Positions 15,102 through 23,468 of a DNA stretch of 64,000 nt are shown here, in pieces. The stretch comes from Streptomyces physcomitrii (GTDB lineage: Bacteria; Actinomycetota; Actinomycetes; Streptomycetales; Streptomycetaceae): NCBI RefSeq assembly GCF_012273655.1, contig NZ_JAAWWP010000002.1:186001-250000 (forward strand), given 5' to 3'. Positions within the stretch are counted from its first letter, which is position 1; the number at the start of each line of letters is the position of its first letter. The translations under genes and the position numbers were made by a program. A model generated the notes under the pieces. It had not been told where the DNA came from, searched no databases, and was given only the letters and a program-made list of their open reading frames with translations.

Positions 15102-16976
15102 TCATGGGGCGCCGATTTCCTCGTACTCGTCCCAGACCCCGACCAACTCCCGGTAGAGCGCGCTCTTCTGGAGCAGCTCGGCGTGGGTGCCGAGGCTCGC
15201 GCGGGTGCCGTCGAGGACGAGCACCCGGTCCGCCCTGCGGGCCGAGGAGATCCGGTGGGCGACCACCACCAGGGTCCCGGGGCGCGCGGCGAGGGCCTGC
15301 TCGGCACGGGCCTCCGCCAGGGGGTCCAGATGGCAGGTGGCCTCGTCCAGGATCAGCAGCGGGGCGGGCGAGAGGTGGGCCCGCAGCAGCGCGAGCAGCT
15401 GGCGCTCGCCCGCGGAGAGCGCGGCGGGGTCGACCATCCCCTGATGGCCGCCGAGCCGGTCGACCAGTTCGCCCGCGCCCAACTCCGCGACCGCCGCGTC
15501 GAGTTCGGCCTCCGGCACGCCCTCGGGCCGCAGCGCGCCGAGGTTCTCGCGCAGGGCGGCGCCGAACACATAGGCCTGCTGCGGTACGAGGCAGCGCAGG
15601 GCGGCGAGTTCCTGGGCCCGGCGGGCGCCGATCGGGGCGCCGTCGAGCAGGACGAGCCCCTCCCGGGGCGGCAGCACCCCGGCGAGCAGGGCCGTCAGCG
15701 TGGACTTGCCGATCCCGCTCGGCCCGACCACCGCCAGATGCTCCCCGGCGCCGAGAACCAGGTCGAGCCCGTCGATCACCGGCCGCGCGCCGGGCCCGTA
15801 GGCGAAGCTCACCCCGCGCAGTTCGGCGGCGGGAGGCGGCTTGCGGAGGGGGGCGGCGGGGGCTGCCGGTTCCCGGTCGGGGCGGGGGAGGCCGTCGCTC
15901 CGAGCGGGTTCCGGTGCCGGGTCGAGGTGGCCGCCGGGTGGGATCGGGCGGGAGAGGCGGTCGCAGACGACCAGGAGGCGGGTGCCGGCCGCGCCCAGCG
16001 AGGCGAGCAGCGCGTTCACGGCGGGGATCAGCGCCTGGGTCACATAGGTCAGGGCGCCGAGCAGGGCACCCGCGGACACGCCCCGGCGCAGCAGCCAGGG
16101 CACGGCAACCAGCAGGACGAGCACGGGCAGTTGACCGGCGATACCGAGTGCGACCGTGCGTACCGCGGCCCAACGGGCGAGGTAGCGGCCCGCCTTCGCC
16201 TCGGCGGCGATCAACTCCGCCGACTCGCGGGCCAGTTGGTCCTGCGCACCGCAGGCCGTGATGTCCCGCAGCCCCTCGCCGAGCCGCCCCGCGTGCGCGG
16301 CGAGCGCCTCGTCCGCGTCCAGGAGCGCGCGCTGCCGCGCCGCCATCGGGGCCAGGGTGGCGAGGAAGAGGCCGAGCCCCGCGAGCAGCGGCGGCAGGAC
16401 GAGCAGCAGCAGGACCGGTTCCAGGGCGAGCAGCCCGGCCGCCGCGCCCACCGAGGTGAAGAGGAAGGACCGCACGGTCAGGACGAGCCCCGCGAAGCCG
16501 TCCCGGGCGATCTCCGTCTGGTGGGTGATCCGGGAGACCGCGGCGCTGTCGGCGCGGGCCGGGTCGGCGAGGGCCTCGGCCAGCGAGCGGGAGACGGCGC
16601 GGCGCACCAGGGCGTCCCGGAGCGGTTCGACGAGCCCGGCGAGGTGGCGGAACACCCCCCGCACGGCCACCCCGCCGAGCAGCGCGCCGACCGCCGCGAC
16701 CGCGAGCCAGAGCAGCCCCTTCGCGGTGTCCCCGGCCAGAAAGCCCTGGTCCAGGGCGCGGGCGACGCCGTAGCCGCCGAGGAAGGTCTGCGCCGACTCC
16801 AGCAGCGACCAGGCACCGAGCCCGGCGAGCGCCTTCCGGTGCCGCCCGAGGAACCGCCCGGCCCGCGGCGCCACCCGGCGCAGACTCCCCCGCCGCTCAT
16901 CCGCCCCGGCCCCCTGCGCGGGGGTACGGGAGGGCGCGGCACCGGGGGCGGCGGGCGGCAACTCGGTCGCGGTCAT
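15102..16976 (-). CDS. ramB: ABC transporter, fused permease and ATPase (RamB-like)
   Basis: This 624-residue half transporter has a membrane domain (about residues 40-330, six helices) followed by an ATPase domain (about 385-615). Walker A is GPSGIGKST, the signature is LSAGERQ and Walker B is LLILDEAT. It is the last gene of the lanthipeptide operon and overlaps the preceding ABC gene by four bases (ATGA). The two half transporters probably form a heterodimer that exports the modified peptide. The name follows the gene order of the S. coelicolor ram operon. Confidence 0.85.
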   Translation of the reverse strand: MTATELPPAAPGAAPSRTPAQGAGADERRGSLRRVAPRAGRFLGRHRKALAGLGAWSLLESAQTFLGGYGVARALDQGFLAGDTAKGLLWLAVAAVGALLGGVAVRGVFRHLAGLVEPLRDALVRRAVSRSLAEALADPARADSAAVSRITHQTEIARDGFAGLVLTVRSFLFTSVGAAAGLLALEPVLLLLVLPPLLAGLGLFLATLAPMAARQRALLDADEALAAHAGRLGEGLRDITACGAQDQLARESAELIAAEAKAGRYLARWAAVRTVALGIAGQLPVLVLLVAVPWLLRRGVSAGALLGALTYVTQALIPAVNALLASLGAAGTRLLVVCDRLSRPIPPGGHLDPAPEPARSDGLPRPDREPAAPAAPLRKPPPAAELRGVSFAYGPGARPVIDGLDLVLGAGEHLAVVGPSGIGKSTLTALLAGVLPPREGLVLLDGAPIGARRAQELAALRCLVPQQAYVFGAALRENLGALRPEGVPEAELDAAVAELGAGELVDRLGGHQGMVDPAALSAGERQLLALLRAHLSPAPLLILDEATCHLDPLAEARAEQALAARPGTLVVVAHRISSARRADRVLVLDGTRASLGTHAELLQKSALYRELVGVWDEYEEIGAP

Positions 16977-19417
16977 CGCCGGGCCTCCGGGGTGGTGACG
17001 GCATGCGGCTCGGCAGGGCTCGCGGGAGGGGGGTCGGCAGGGCTTGCGGGAGGGGGGTCGGCTCGGTGGGCGGCTTCGGTGCTGTCAGGGGTATCGGTCA
17101 AGGTCACGGTCTCGGTGTCGCCGGGGCCGGGGCCGGGGCTGGCGCTGGAGCCGGGGTGAGCGGCTTCGGTTCCGCGAAAGCCGTCGCCACCATCGGCGCC
17201 ATCGCCATCGCCATCGCCGTGGCGATGGTGATCGCCACGGTGAGCGTCGTGGCTTCCGCGAGCGGCACCGGTCCCCCGCCGGGTATCGGCATCGACACCG
17301 GCGCCCGCACGGGTGCCGCCCTCGGCGCCCGCCCCCAGATCGCTCGCGAGCGCGGTACGCCCCTCGGCCTCCCCGCTCTCCCCGAACACCCCCCGGTACG
17401 CGGCCTGTTGCCAGAGCACGGCATGCGGGCCGACCGCGCGGACCCGGCCCTCGTCCAGCCAGACGACCTGGTCGGCGCGGGCGGCCGAGGAGAGGCGGTG
17501 GGCGACGACCAGGCGGGCGCCCTCGCCGACCTGGGTGGCCAGCGCGCGGCCGACCTGGCGTTCGGTCACCGTGTCCAGGCTGGAGGTGGCGTCGTCCAGG
17601 ATGAGCAGGCGGCCCGCGTGCGCGAACGCCCGTGCCAGGCCCAGGCGTTGGCGTTCACCCCCGGAGAGCGGGGCCTCGGTGAGCGGTGTCTCGTACCCCC
17701 TCGGAAGCAGCCGTACGAAGCTGTCGGCGCCCGCGGCGGTGGCGGCGCCGTGAACCTGTTCGGCGGGTGGGGTGTACGGGCCGAAGGCGAGGGCCTGGGC
17801 GACGGTGTCGCCGAAGAGGACGGGGCGTTCGAAGGCGTAGCCGACCTCGCGGCGCAGCGCGGAGCGGTCGAGCGTGGCCAACGGGACGCCGTCGAGCCGG
17901 ACTTCGCCCCGGTCGGGGTCGGTCAGCCGTCCGGCGACCGCCGCGAGCAGCGACTTGCCCGCGCCGGAGCGGCCGACCACGGCGGTCGTCGTCCCGCCGG
18001 GCAGCGCGAGGTCGATGTCCCGCAGCAGGGCGGTGCCGTCCCGGACGACGGTGACGCCGCGCAGCTCCAGCGCGCCGCGGCCCCCGGCGGGCAGCTCCCC
18101 GGAGCCGTGCGGCAGGGCGTCCAGCGTGGTCAGGGCGGTGAGGCGGCGGGCGGCGGTGCGGGCCCGGATGAGCGCGCCGAGGGCGCCGGTGAGCGCGCCG
18201 ATGCCCGCGGCGAGGGCGGCGTACCGCGAGACCGCGAGCAGCTCGCCGACGGTCAACTCCCCTGCGGACAGACGGATTCCGCCGACCGCGAGGACGAGCA
18301 CCATCAGCAGCGGCATCAGGATCTGGGCGCGGGCGGCGGCCCGGCCGTGCACCCGCCACACCCGGTGCCCCTGTTCGCTCATCTCGGCGAGCGGGGCGAG
18401 GACCCGGGCACGCTCCCGGGCACCGGTACCGGCGGCGGCGACGGTGCGGGCGCCGGACAGGACCTCGGTGAGCCGCCCGGCCAGCCGGGACTGGGCCTGC
18501 TGGTAGCGCAGGGTGCCGTCGGCGGAGGCGCGGGCGAAGGCGCGGAGCAGCAGGACGAGCAGCGGCAGCCCGGCCAGGAAGGCGGCGGCGGTCCAGGCGT
18601 CGAGGAGCAGCAGCCCGGCGAGTCCGCCGAGCGGCGGCAGCAGGGCGGCCGTGGCGGTGGCCGCGGTGACCGGGGCGGTACCCGCGTCGGCGGCGTTGGC
18701 GGTGAGGCGGGTGGCCAGGTCGCCCGCCGGGAAGGCCGCGGCCCGCCGGGGTTCGCCCGCGAGCAGGGCGGTGGTGGCCCGGCCGCGCAGCCAGGCGGTG
18801 GAACGCGCCCCGGTGAGTCCGCCGAGCAGGGCCACCGCGGCGTCCAGGGCGGTCTCGGTCACCAACAGGGCCGCGCACAGCAGGAGTTGAGTGCCGCCGG
18901 CCCGGCCGGCGAGCAGCAGGTCGAGGGTCCGCCCGAGCACCGCGGGCAGCGCGACGGCCGCGGCTGCCGCCCCCGCACCGCACAGCAGCAGAAGGACACT
19001 CCGGCCCCGGCTGTGCCGCAGGGTGGCGCGGAGCAGGAGATCGTCGGCGGGCGGGTCGGGGGGCGAGACGTCAGACGGGGTGGAGGGCGGGACAGCAGGC
19101 GAGGCGGGGGGCGAGACGGCGGACGGGCCGGGGGGTGCGTCCGCGGGGCGGTGTGCCGCCGGGGCCATGGGGCGGTGTGCCGCCGGGGCCGCGGGCCGCT
19201 TCTCGGCTGCCGCCGCGGGCTGCTTCTCGATGGTCGTCGCGGACCGCTCCTCCGCGGTCGCTCCGGGCCGGGTAGTCGCTCCGGGCCGGGTATCCGCCCT
19301 CGCTCCGGGCCGCTGGTCCGCGATCGCCTCGGACCGGTCCGCCGGGGACACCGCGGGCCGCTCCTCCGCTGAGGCTGCGGGCTGACCGTCCGCCGGGGCG
19401 GGTGCGGCCTGGTCCAC
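16973..19417 (-). CDS. ramA: ABC transporter, fused permease and ATPase with long low-complexity tails (RamA-like)
   Basis: This is an 814-residue half transporter. GTG 19417 is chosen because GAGAGGAGA precedes it closely. The first 125 or so residues are an Ala/Pro/Arg-rich low-complexity tail with repeated RPA units. The membrane domain covers about 140-430 and the ATPase about 460-690: Walker A GRSGAGKS, signature LSGGERQR, Walker B LLILDDAT, with Asp in place of the catalytic Glu. The C-terminal 115 residues are again low complexity, His/Asp/Gly-rich (HRGDHHRHGDGDGDG). It is the partner of the next gene for export of the SapB-like peptide. The tails are unusual for the family. Confidence 0.82.
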   Translation of the reverse strand: MDQAAPAPADGQPAASAEERPAVSPADRSEAIADQRPGARADTRPGATTRPGATAEERSATTIEKQPAAAAEKRPAAPAAHRPMAPAAHRPADAPPGPSAVSPPASPAVPPSTPSDVSPPDPPADDLLLRATLRHSRGRSVLLLLCGAGAAAAAVALPAVLGRTLDLLLAGRAGGTQLLLCAALLVTETALDAAVALLGGLTGARSTAWLRGRATTALLAGEPRRAAAFPAGDLATRLTANAADAGTAPVTAATATAALLPPLGGLAGLLLLDAWTAAAFLAGLPLLVLLLRAFARASADGTLRYQQAQSRLAGRLTEVLSGARTVAAAGTGARERARVLAPLAEMSEQGHRVWRVHGRAAARAQILMPLLMVLVLAVGGIRLSAGELTVGELLAVSRYAALAAGIGALTGALGALIRARTAARRLTALTTLDALPHGSGELPAGGRGALELRGVTVVRDGTALLRDIDLALPGGTTTAVVGRSGAGKSLLAAVAGRLTDPDRGEVRLDGVPLATLDRSALRREVGYAFERPVLFGDTVAQALAFGPYTPPAEQVHGAATAAGADSFVRLLPRGYETPLTEAPLSGGERQRLGLARAFAHAGRLLILDDATSSLDTVTERQVGRALATQVGEGARLVVAHRLSSAARADQVVWLDEGRVRAVGPHAVLWQQAAYRGVFGESGEAEGRTALASDLGAGAEGGTRAGAGVDADTRRGTGAARGSHDAHRGDHHRHGDGDGDGADGGDGFRGTEAAHPGSSASPGPGPGDTETVTLTDTPDSTEAAHRADPPPASPADPPPASPAEPHAVTTPEARR

Positions 19418-19493
19418 CGGGTCTCCTCTCTCCCTCCCGGGGCCGCTCGCGCGGCGCCGGGGCGGCCCGGGTACGGACCGCGGGCAGATGAAC

Positions 19494-19522
19494 GGTCCCG
19501 GGCGGCATCGCCGCCCGGGACC
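19494..19522 (-). terminator. Attenuator hairpin between precursor and transporter genes
   Basis: A perfect 13-bp stem (19494-19506 with 19510-19522, arm GGTCCCGGGCGGC) has a three-base loop. It lies 66 bp after the precursor stop and 77 bp before the ramA start. Such hairpins behind RiPP precursor genes usually let the precursor mRNA outnumber the downstream genes. Confidence 0.75.
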
Positions 19523-19587
19523 AGGACCACCTCTGAGCACGGCGCACTGCGCGCGGGCGCCGAGGGGTCAGGCTACGAGGCCTGGCA

Positions 19588-19719
19588 TCACGGGGTGCAC
19601 AGGACAACGCTGAGCGAGCTGTACTCACAGACGAGCAGGCTCACCTGGCTGCCGGTGGCGAGGTCACCGAAGGCCTCTTCCTTCGGGGTGTCCATCGTCT
19701 GGAGGTCGAGAAGCGACAT
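19588..19719 (-). CDS. ramS: SapB-type class III lanthipeptide precursor (RamS/AmfS-like)
   Basis: This 43-residue peptide gene lies 12 bp after the synthetase stop, with AAAGGA upstream of ATG 19719. The leader MSLLDLQTMDTPKEEAF contains the LLDLQ recognition motif of class III precursors. The core carries two S-x2-S-x3-C units: Ser24, Ser27, Cys31 and Ser34, Ser37, Cys41. By analogy with SapB these give dehydroalanine at 24 and 34 and lanthionine rings 27-31 and 37-41. The similarity to S. coelicolor RamS is strong in leader and core. The product is probably a surfactant peptide helping aerial hyphae to emerge. Confidence 0.93.
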   Translation of the reverse strand: MSLLDLQTMDTPKEEAFGDLATGSQVSLLVCEYSSLSVVLCTP

Positions 19720-19731
19720 GGTTTTTTCCTT

Positions 19732-22392
19732 TCAGGGACAGGGAGTTCCTACGTTTCGGCCCTGGGACAGGACCGGCTTGTGGGCCGCGGTGGGCGGCAG
19801 GAACGGCAGGTGCGCGGCGGTACCGCCCAGCGCGCTGCCGAGTGCGAGCAGTACGCCCGCGGTTCCGGTGGACAGGTCCATCGAGAGCCGCGACAACTGC
19901 TCGCCGGGGAAGGCGAGTTCGCCCTGGTACGGGACCGCGTGGCAGCTGAGCAGGGCGGCCTGCCGGTGCAGGGCACCCGGCCGGTCCGGCACCTCGGTAC
20001 TGGTCTGCGCGAGGTGCAGCAGCAGGCCGGCGACCCCGCGGAAGAGTCCGGGCTGTACGTAGAAGGAGGAGAGCGCGGCCCCCAGCACGGCGGGGCGCTG
20101 TCCGGCGAGCTCCTCGTCCTCGCGGTGCTCCAGGTAGGCGTCGAGCACCATGCCGATGCCGGTACTGCCCGCGCCCAGGTAGGGCATCGTGCGCCGTCCC
20201 TCGTCGACGAGCAGGGCGCCGCGGGAGTCGGTCCGGCAGCGCGCCAGGTCCCGGCGGAGTGCCACCGCGGCGGCCTCCAGGAGCACGGGGTCACCGGTGC
20301 GTTCGTAGGTGCGCAGGCAGAGCAGCGCGGTTCCGGCGGCGCCGTGCAGGAGTCCGGCGCGGCCGCCCTTGCGGGGCGGGGCGGCGAGGGTGCGTACGGC
20401 GAGTTCGGCGCAGCGCAGCGAGGCCTCGCGCAGGGTGCCGTCCCCGGACTGCTCGGCGAGGTCGCCGAGGGCGAGGCCGATCCCGGCGAGGCCCGAGTGC
20501 AGATCGGGGGCGAGCGGTTCCAGGGCCTGCTCGGCGGCCAAGTGGGCGAGTTCCAGGGCGTGTTCGCGGTGGCCGAGCCCCCACAGCGTCCAGGCGGTGC
20601 CGGTGAGCCCGTCGTAGAGGCCGAGCGGGGTGCCGGAGGCGGGGCGCTTGCTGCGCAGCAGCAGCCACTCCTCGGCGTCCGGACATCGGGTGCCCACCGA
20701 GTCGAGGGCGTACAGCACCCCGGCCGCGCCGTAGCCGAAGGACTGCCCGCCGCAGGGTGAGGCGAACTGGGCGATGTCCCCGGGGAAGCAGCGGTCCTCG
20801 CGGTCGAAGGTCGCCGAGGCGAGCAGGGCGCGCACCATCGAGTCGCGGGCGGCGGGCCAGTCGGTCGGCGCGGCCGGGAGGTACGGCTCGGTCGGCTCGG
20901 CCGAGAGGTGCGGCTCGGTCGGCTGGGCCGGGAGGTGCGGCGCCGAGCGGACCGCGGTGGCGCGGCTGTCCCCGCGGCCTATCTCGCGGACGGCCTCGTC
21001 GAGCAGGCTCCGGTCCACGGGGTAGCGGGCGGCGATGAGGTCGGCGAGGTGCGCGGCCTTGGCCCGGTCCAGCGGGAGCAGGGTGGTGAGCGGGAGGAAG
21101 AGGGCCAGGCGCAGGCAGGCGAGGGCGTAGCGGTCGATGTCGGTGCCGCGCCGGTCGGCGGGGGCGACGAAGGCGGGGTTGGCGACCACCTGCCGGCGGT
21201 TCTCGGCGGCCGGGGCCGCGGCCTCGAAGTCGAGGAGGAAGACCGCGGACTCGTCCTCGGCGACCATCACATTGCTCATGTGCAGATCGCTGAAGACCAG
21301 GCCCCGGGCGTGCACGGCGGCCACCGCCTCCTCGACCAGGCCGTGCATCCGCAGCGCCCACGCGGCGTGCTCGGCCAGCGCCTCCGGCCCGGGCTCGCTG
21401 GCGGCCAGCGGGAAACGGCGGGCGAAGACGGTGTTGAGGGTGGTGCCCGCCACGTACTCCATCACCAGGAAGCGGTGCTCGCCCACGCTCAGCAGCTCGT
21501 GCGCCTCGGGCACCGAGGGCAGCCCGGCGAGCTGCCGCAGCACCTCGTACTCGCGCTCCAGGCGGGCCACCGCGTCCGCTCCGTCGGCGGCCAGACCGGC
21601 GTAGGGCCGGGCCTCCTTGAGGACCACCCGGGCATCGGTCCGCTTGTCCCGGCCGAGGTAGACGCCGCCGCCGTTGGAGAAGTGCAGCGCGCCCTCGATG
21701 GCGTACGGCAGGTCGGTGACGGCGAGCGCGGCCCGCGCCTCCAGATGGGGGCGCAGGAAGTCGGGCGGTTCCACCCAGTCCGGGGTACGGAAGGCGGGTC
21801 CGCGCAGGTCGGGGACGAGCCGGCCCTCCGGGTCCTCGACCGCCGGGCAGAGCGCGCCGTCCTCGCCGTAGCAGTAGCGCTGCGCGAAGGCGCCGTAGCG
21901 CAGATACACGGGCCCGGCGCCCCAGCGCAGATCGCTGAGCACATACGGGCCGTGCTCACCCGCCAGCAACGCGTCCAGCGCACCGGCGAGTTCCTCGCAC
22001 TGCTTCTCGTCGGCGGGATAGACGGTGAGGAACTTCCCGCTCCCGGCCCGGTCCGCGTACTTGGCGCTGCGCATGTGCAGCAGATACGGGCTGGGCAGGC
22101 ACTTGAAGGGCACCCCCGCGGCGAAGCAGTGGCCCGCCACCCGGTCGAGCACCGAGGCGGCGTTGTCGAGGCCCGCCGAGACATGGATCTTCCAGCCCTG
22201 CGCGGGCAGCCGCGCCCCGACCGGCGTGAACGCCGCCCAGTCCCCCCGCAGATGCCGCTCCCAGCCCTCCGGCAGCGGCCCCCGTACGGTCGGGAAGTGC
22301 ACGGTACGGGCGTCCGCCGCCGACGAGACCCGGCGGGGCGCGTCATAGAAGTAGCGGTCGGCATCGCAGTACACGGCGTACTCCGGGTTCAT
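19732..22392 (-). CDS. ramC: Class III lanthionine synthetase (LanKC, RamC-like)
   Basis: This 886-residue trifunctional enzyme dehydrates Ser and cyclises with Cys in the precursor. Domains run in order: lyase-like region (1-210), kinase-like domain (about 225-520, with ARVVLKEARPY lysine, VFSDLHMSNVM catalytic loop and FLLDFEAA metal site) and LanC-like cyclase (about 550-886). The cyclase motif LLHGAAGTALL lacks the zinc-binding cysteines of class I, II and IV enzymes, which fixes it as class III. ATG 22392 has a GGGGGTG upstream; the open frame continues upstream through a repeat array but without homology. It is the first gene of the operon ramC-ramS-ramA-ramB. Confidence 0.93.
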   Translation of the reverse strand: MNPEYAVYCDADRYFYDAPRRVSSAADARTVHFPTVRGPLPEGWERHLRGDWAAFTPVGARLPAQGWKIHVSAGLDNAASVLDRVAGHCFAAGVPFKCLPSPYLLHMRSAKYADRAGSGKFLTVYPADEKQCEELAGALDALLAGEHGPYVLSDLRWGAGPVYLRYGAFAQRYCYGEDGALCPAVEDPEGRLVPDLRGPAFRTPDWVEPPDFLRPHLEARAALAVTDLPYAIEGALHFSNGGGVYLGRDKRTDARVVLKEARPYAGLAADGADAVARLEREYEVLRQLAGLPSVPEAHELLSVGEHRFLVMEYVAGTTLNTVFARRFPLAASEPGPEALAEHAAWALRMHGLVEEAVAAVHARGLVFSDLHMSNVMVAEDESAVFLLDFEAAAPAAENRRQVVANPAFVAPADRRGTDIDRYALACLRLALFLPLTTLLPLDRAKAAHLADLIAARYPVDRSLLDEAVREIGRGDSRATAVRSAPHLPAQPTEPHLSAEPTEPYLPAAPTDWPAARDSMVRALLASATFDREDRCFPGDIAQFASPCGGQSFGYGAAGVLYALDSVGTRCPDAEEWLLLRSKRPASGTPLGLYDGLTGTAWTLWGLGHREHALELAHLAAEQALEPLAPDLHSGLAGIGLALGDLAEQSGDGTLREASLRCAELAVRTLAAPPRKGGRAGLLHGAAGTALLCLRTYERTGDPVLLEAAAVALRRDLARCRTDSRGALLVDEGRRTMPYLGAGSTGIGMVLDAYLEHREDEELAGQRPAVLGAALSSFYVQPGLFRGVAGLLLHLAQTSTEVPDRPGALHRQAALLSCHAVPYQGELAFPGEQLSRLSMDLSTGTAGVLLALGSALGGTAAHLPFLPPTAAHKPVLSQGRNVGTPCP

Positions 22393-22429
22393 GCGCACCC
22401 CCTGTCGGTTTCGGGCCGGGCGTTCGGAC

Positions 22430-22600
22430 TCTGGGTTCCGGTTGGGCTGGGTTGAGCTGAGCTGAGCTGGGTTGAGCCGGGCTGGGCTGTCGGGCCCTGG
22501 GTTCCGGGTCGGGCTTTCGGACTTCCGGTTCCAAGTCGGGCTTTCGGAGTCCGGGGTCCGGGTCGGGCTGTCGGCCGCGTGCAGGGCTCGCGGGCCGGGC
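22430..22600. repeat. Degenerate repeats in the ramC leader
   Basis: Diverged copies of a unit of about 27-30 bp resembling GTTCCGGGTCGGGCTTTCGG, preceded by GGGTTGAGCTGAGCTGAGCT-type units, fill the region just upstream of ramC. The minus-strand frame of ramC is open through it and would encode an Ser/Pro/Arg/Asn-rich repeat. Confidence 0.7.
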
Positions 22601-23075
22601 TTTCGGTGCCGGGCCGGGCTGCCGGGTACCGGATCGGCCGCCAACCGGCTTGCGCTCGGGGCCTGTTCGGTGTCGGTCAGCGCCTGCTCGGCGACGGGAT
22701 GACAGTTCCACGCGGGGCAGGGGGCGCCTAGTCACGATCGTCACCAGCTGCCTATGCGAAATGCACACAGTGTGAATGTCGTTTGATCAGCGACTCGCCT
22801 CCGGCCGCCCACCCGGGACACGCCTGCGAGGGGTCCGGCCACACCTCATCCGGGCACGTCAGAAGGGGTACGGGGAGTGTACGTACGCGATCGGGCCGCC
22901 GGGCGCGGCACATCAGCCGGGGGCGACCGGAGCCACGTACGGGGTACGTGCACGGGCTGGGCGGGACCAGGGGGCGCGCGGTTGCGAGAGGGGCGGTTGA
23001 GGGGGCGCGGGGGCGGGGCGAGTCGGGTGGGGGTGGCCGGGGGCGAGTGCGGGGCAGCTCGGGCGGGGCAGGTGC

Positions 23076-23150
23076 GGGGCAGCTCGGGCCCACGGGCGCG
23101 GGGGCAACTCGGGCCCACGGGCGCGGGGGCAACTCGGGCCGACGGGCGCG
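23076..23150. repeat. Three 25-bp tandem repeats
   Basis: Units at 23076-23100, 23101-23125 and 23126-23150 share GGGGCAACTCGGGCCCACGG and differ at one or two positions. Upstream sequence from 23040 contains shorter related fragments. Confidence 0.9.
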
Positions 23151-23195
23151 GGGCTGATGGTCCCGGGCCGCCTGCCTCAGCGAGACCCGAGCGAC

Positions 23196-23425
23196 CGGCA
23201 TCTCGGGAGTTCCAGCGACCGGTAACACCTCCAGAGCCCCGGCGACCGGCAGCAGCTCCGGAGTCCCAGCAGCCGATACCTCAGGGACCCCGACGGCCGG
23301 TGCCTCAAGCGCCCCCAGCGGCCGATACCTCAAGGACCCCGACGGCCGGTACCTCAAGAACCCCCAGCGGCCGATACCTCAGGGACCCGGGCGTCCAGTA
23401 CCTCAGAGACCCGACCGACGGACCG
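23196..23425. repeat. Higher-order array with alternating 24- and 25-bp units
   Basis: The word CCTCA recurs at 23279, 23303, 23328, 23352, 23377 and 23401, spacings 24, 25, 24, 25, 24. Alternate units resemble each other (GACGGCCGGTACCTCAAG versus CAGCGGCCGATACCTCAGG), so the true period is about 49 bp. The left part is more diverged. Confidence 0.88.
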
Positions 23426-23468
23426 CCCCCGGGCAAGCCTTCTACGGCGCGCACCCCTCGCCCCCGCC

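Larger units (their letters stand above)
22393..23468. other. 1.08-kb gene-free region upstream of ramC with three repeat arrays
   Basis: No supported gene lies here; open frames across it only translate repeats. It contains a degenerate array at 22430-22600, a TTCACA-N16-TAGGCA promoter-like pair on the minus strand near 22750-22778, the short palindrome CACACAGTGTG at about 22761-22771, a 25-bp array at 23076-23150 and a 24/25-bp array at 23196-23425. The ramC promoter should be within it. Confidence 0.65.

Noticed and set aside
22752..23357. Possible 201-residue protein in the gap upstream of ramC
   Set aside because: The translation is only the minisatellite units (Pro/Arg/Ala repeats) with no domain or good ribosome site.
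23076..23425. Repeats that might be a CRISPR array
   Set aside because: The units are contiguous, with no unique spacers of constant length, and no cas genes are present.
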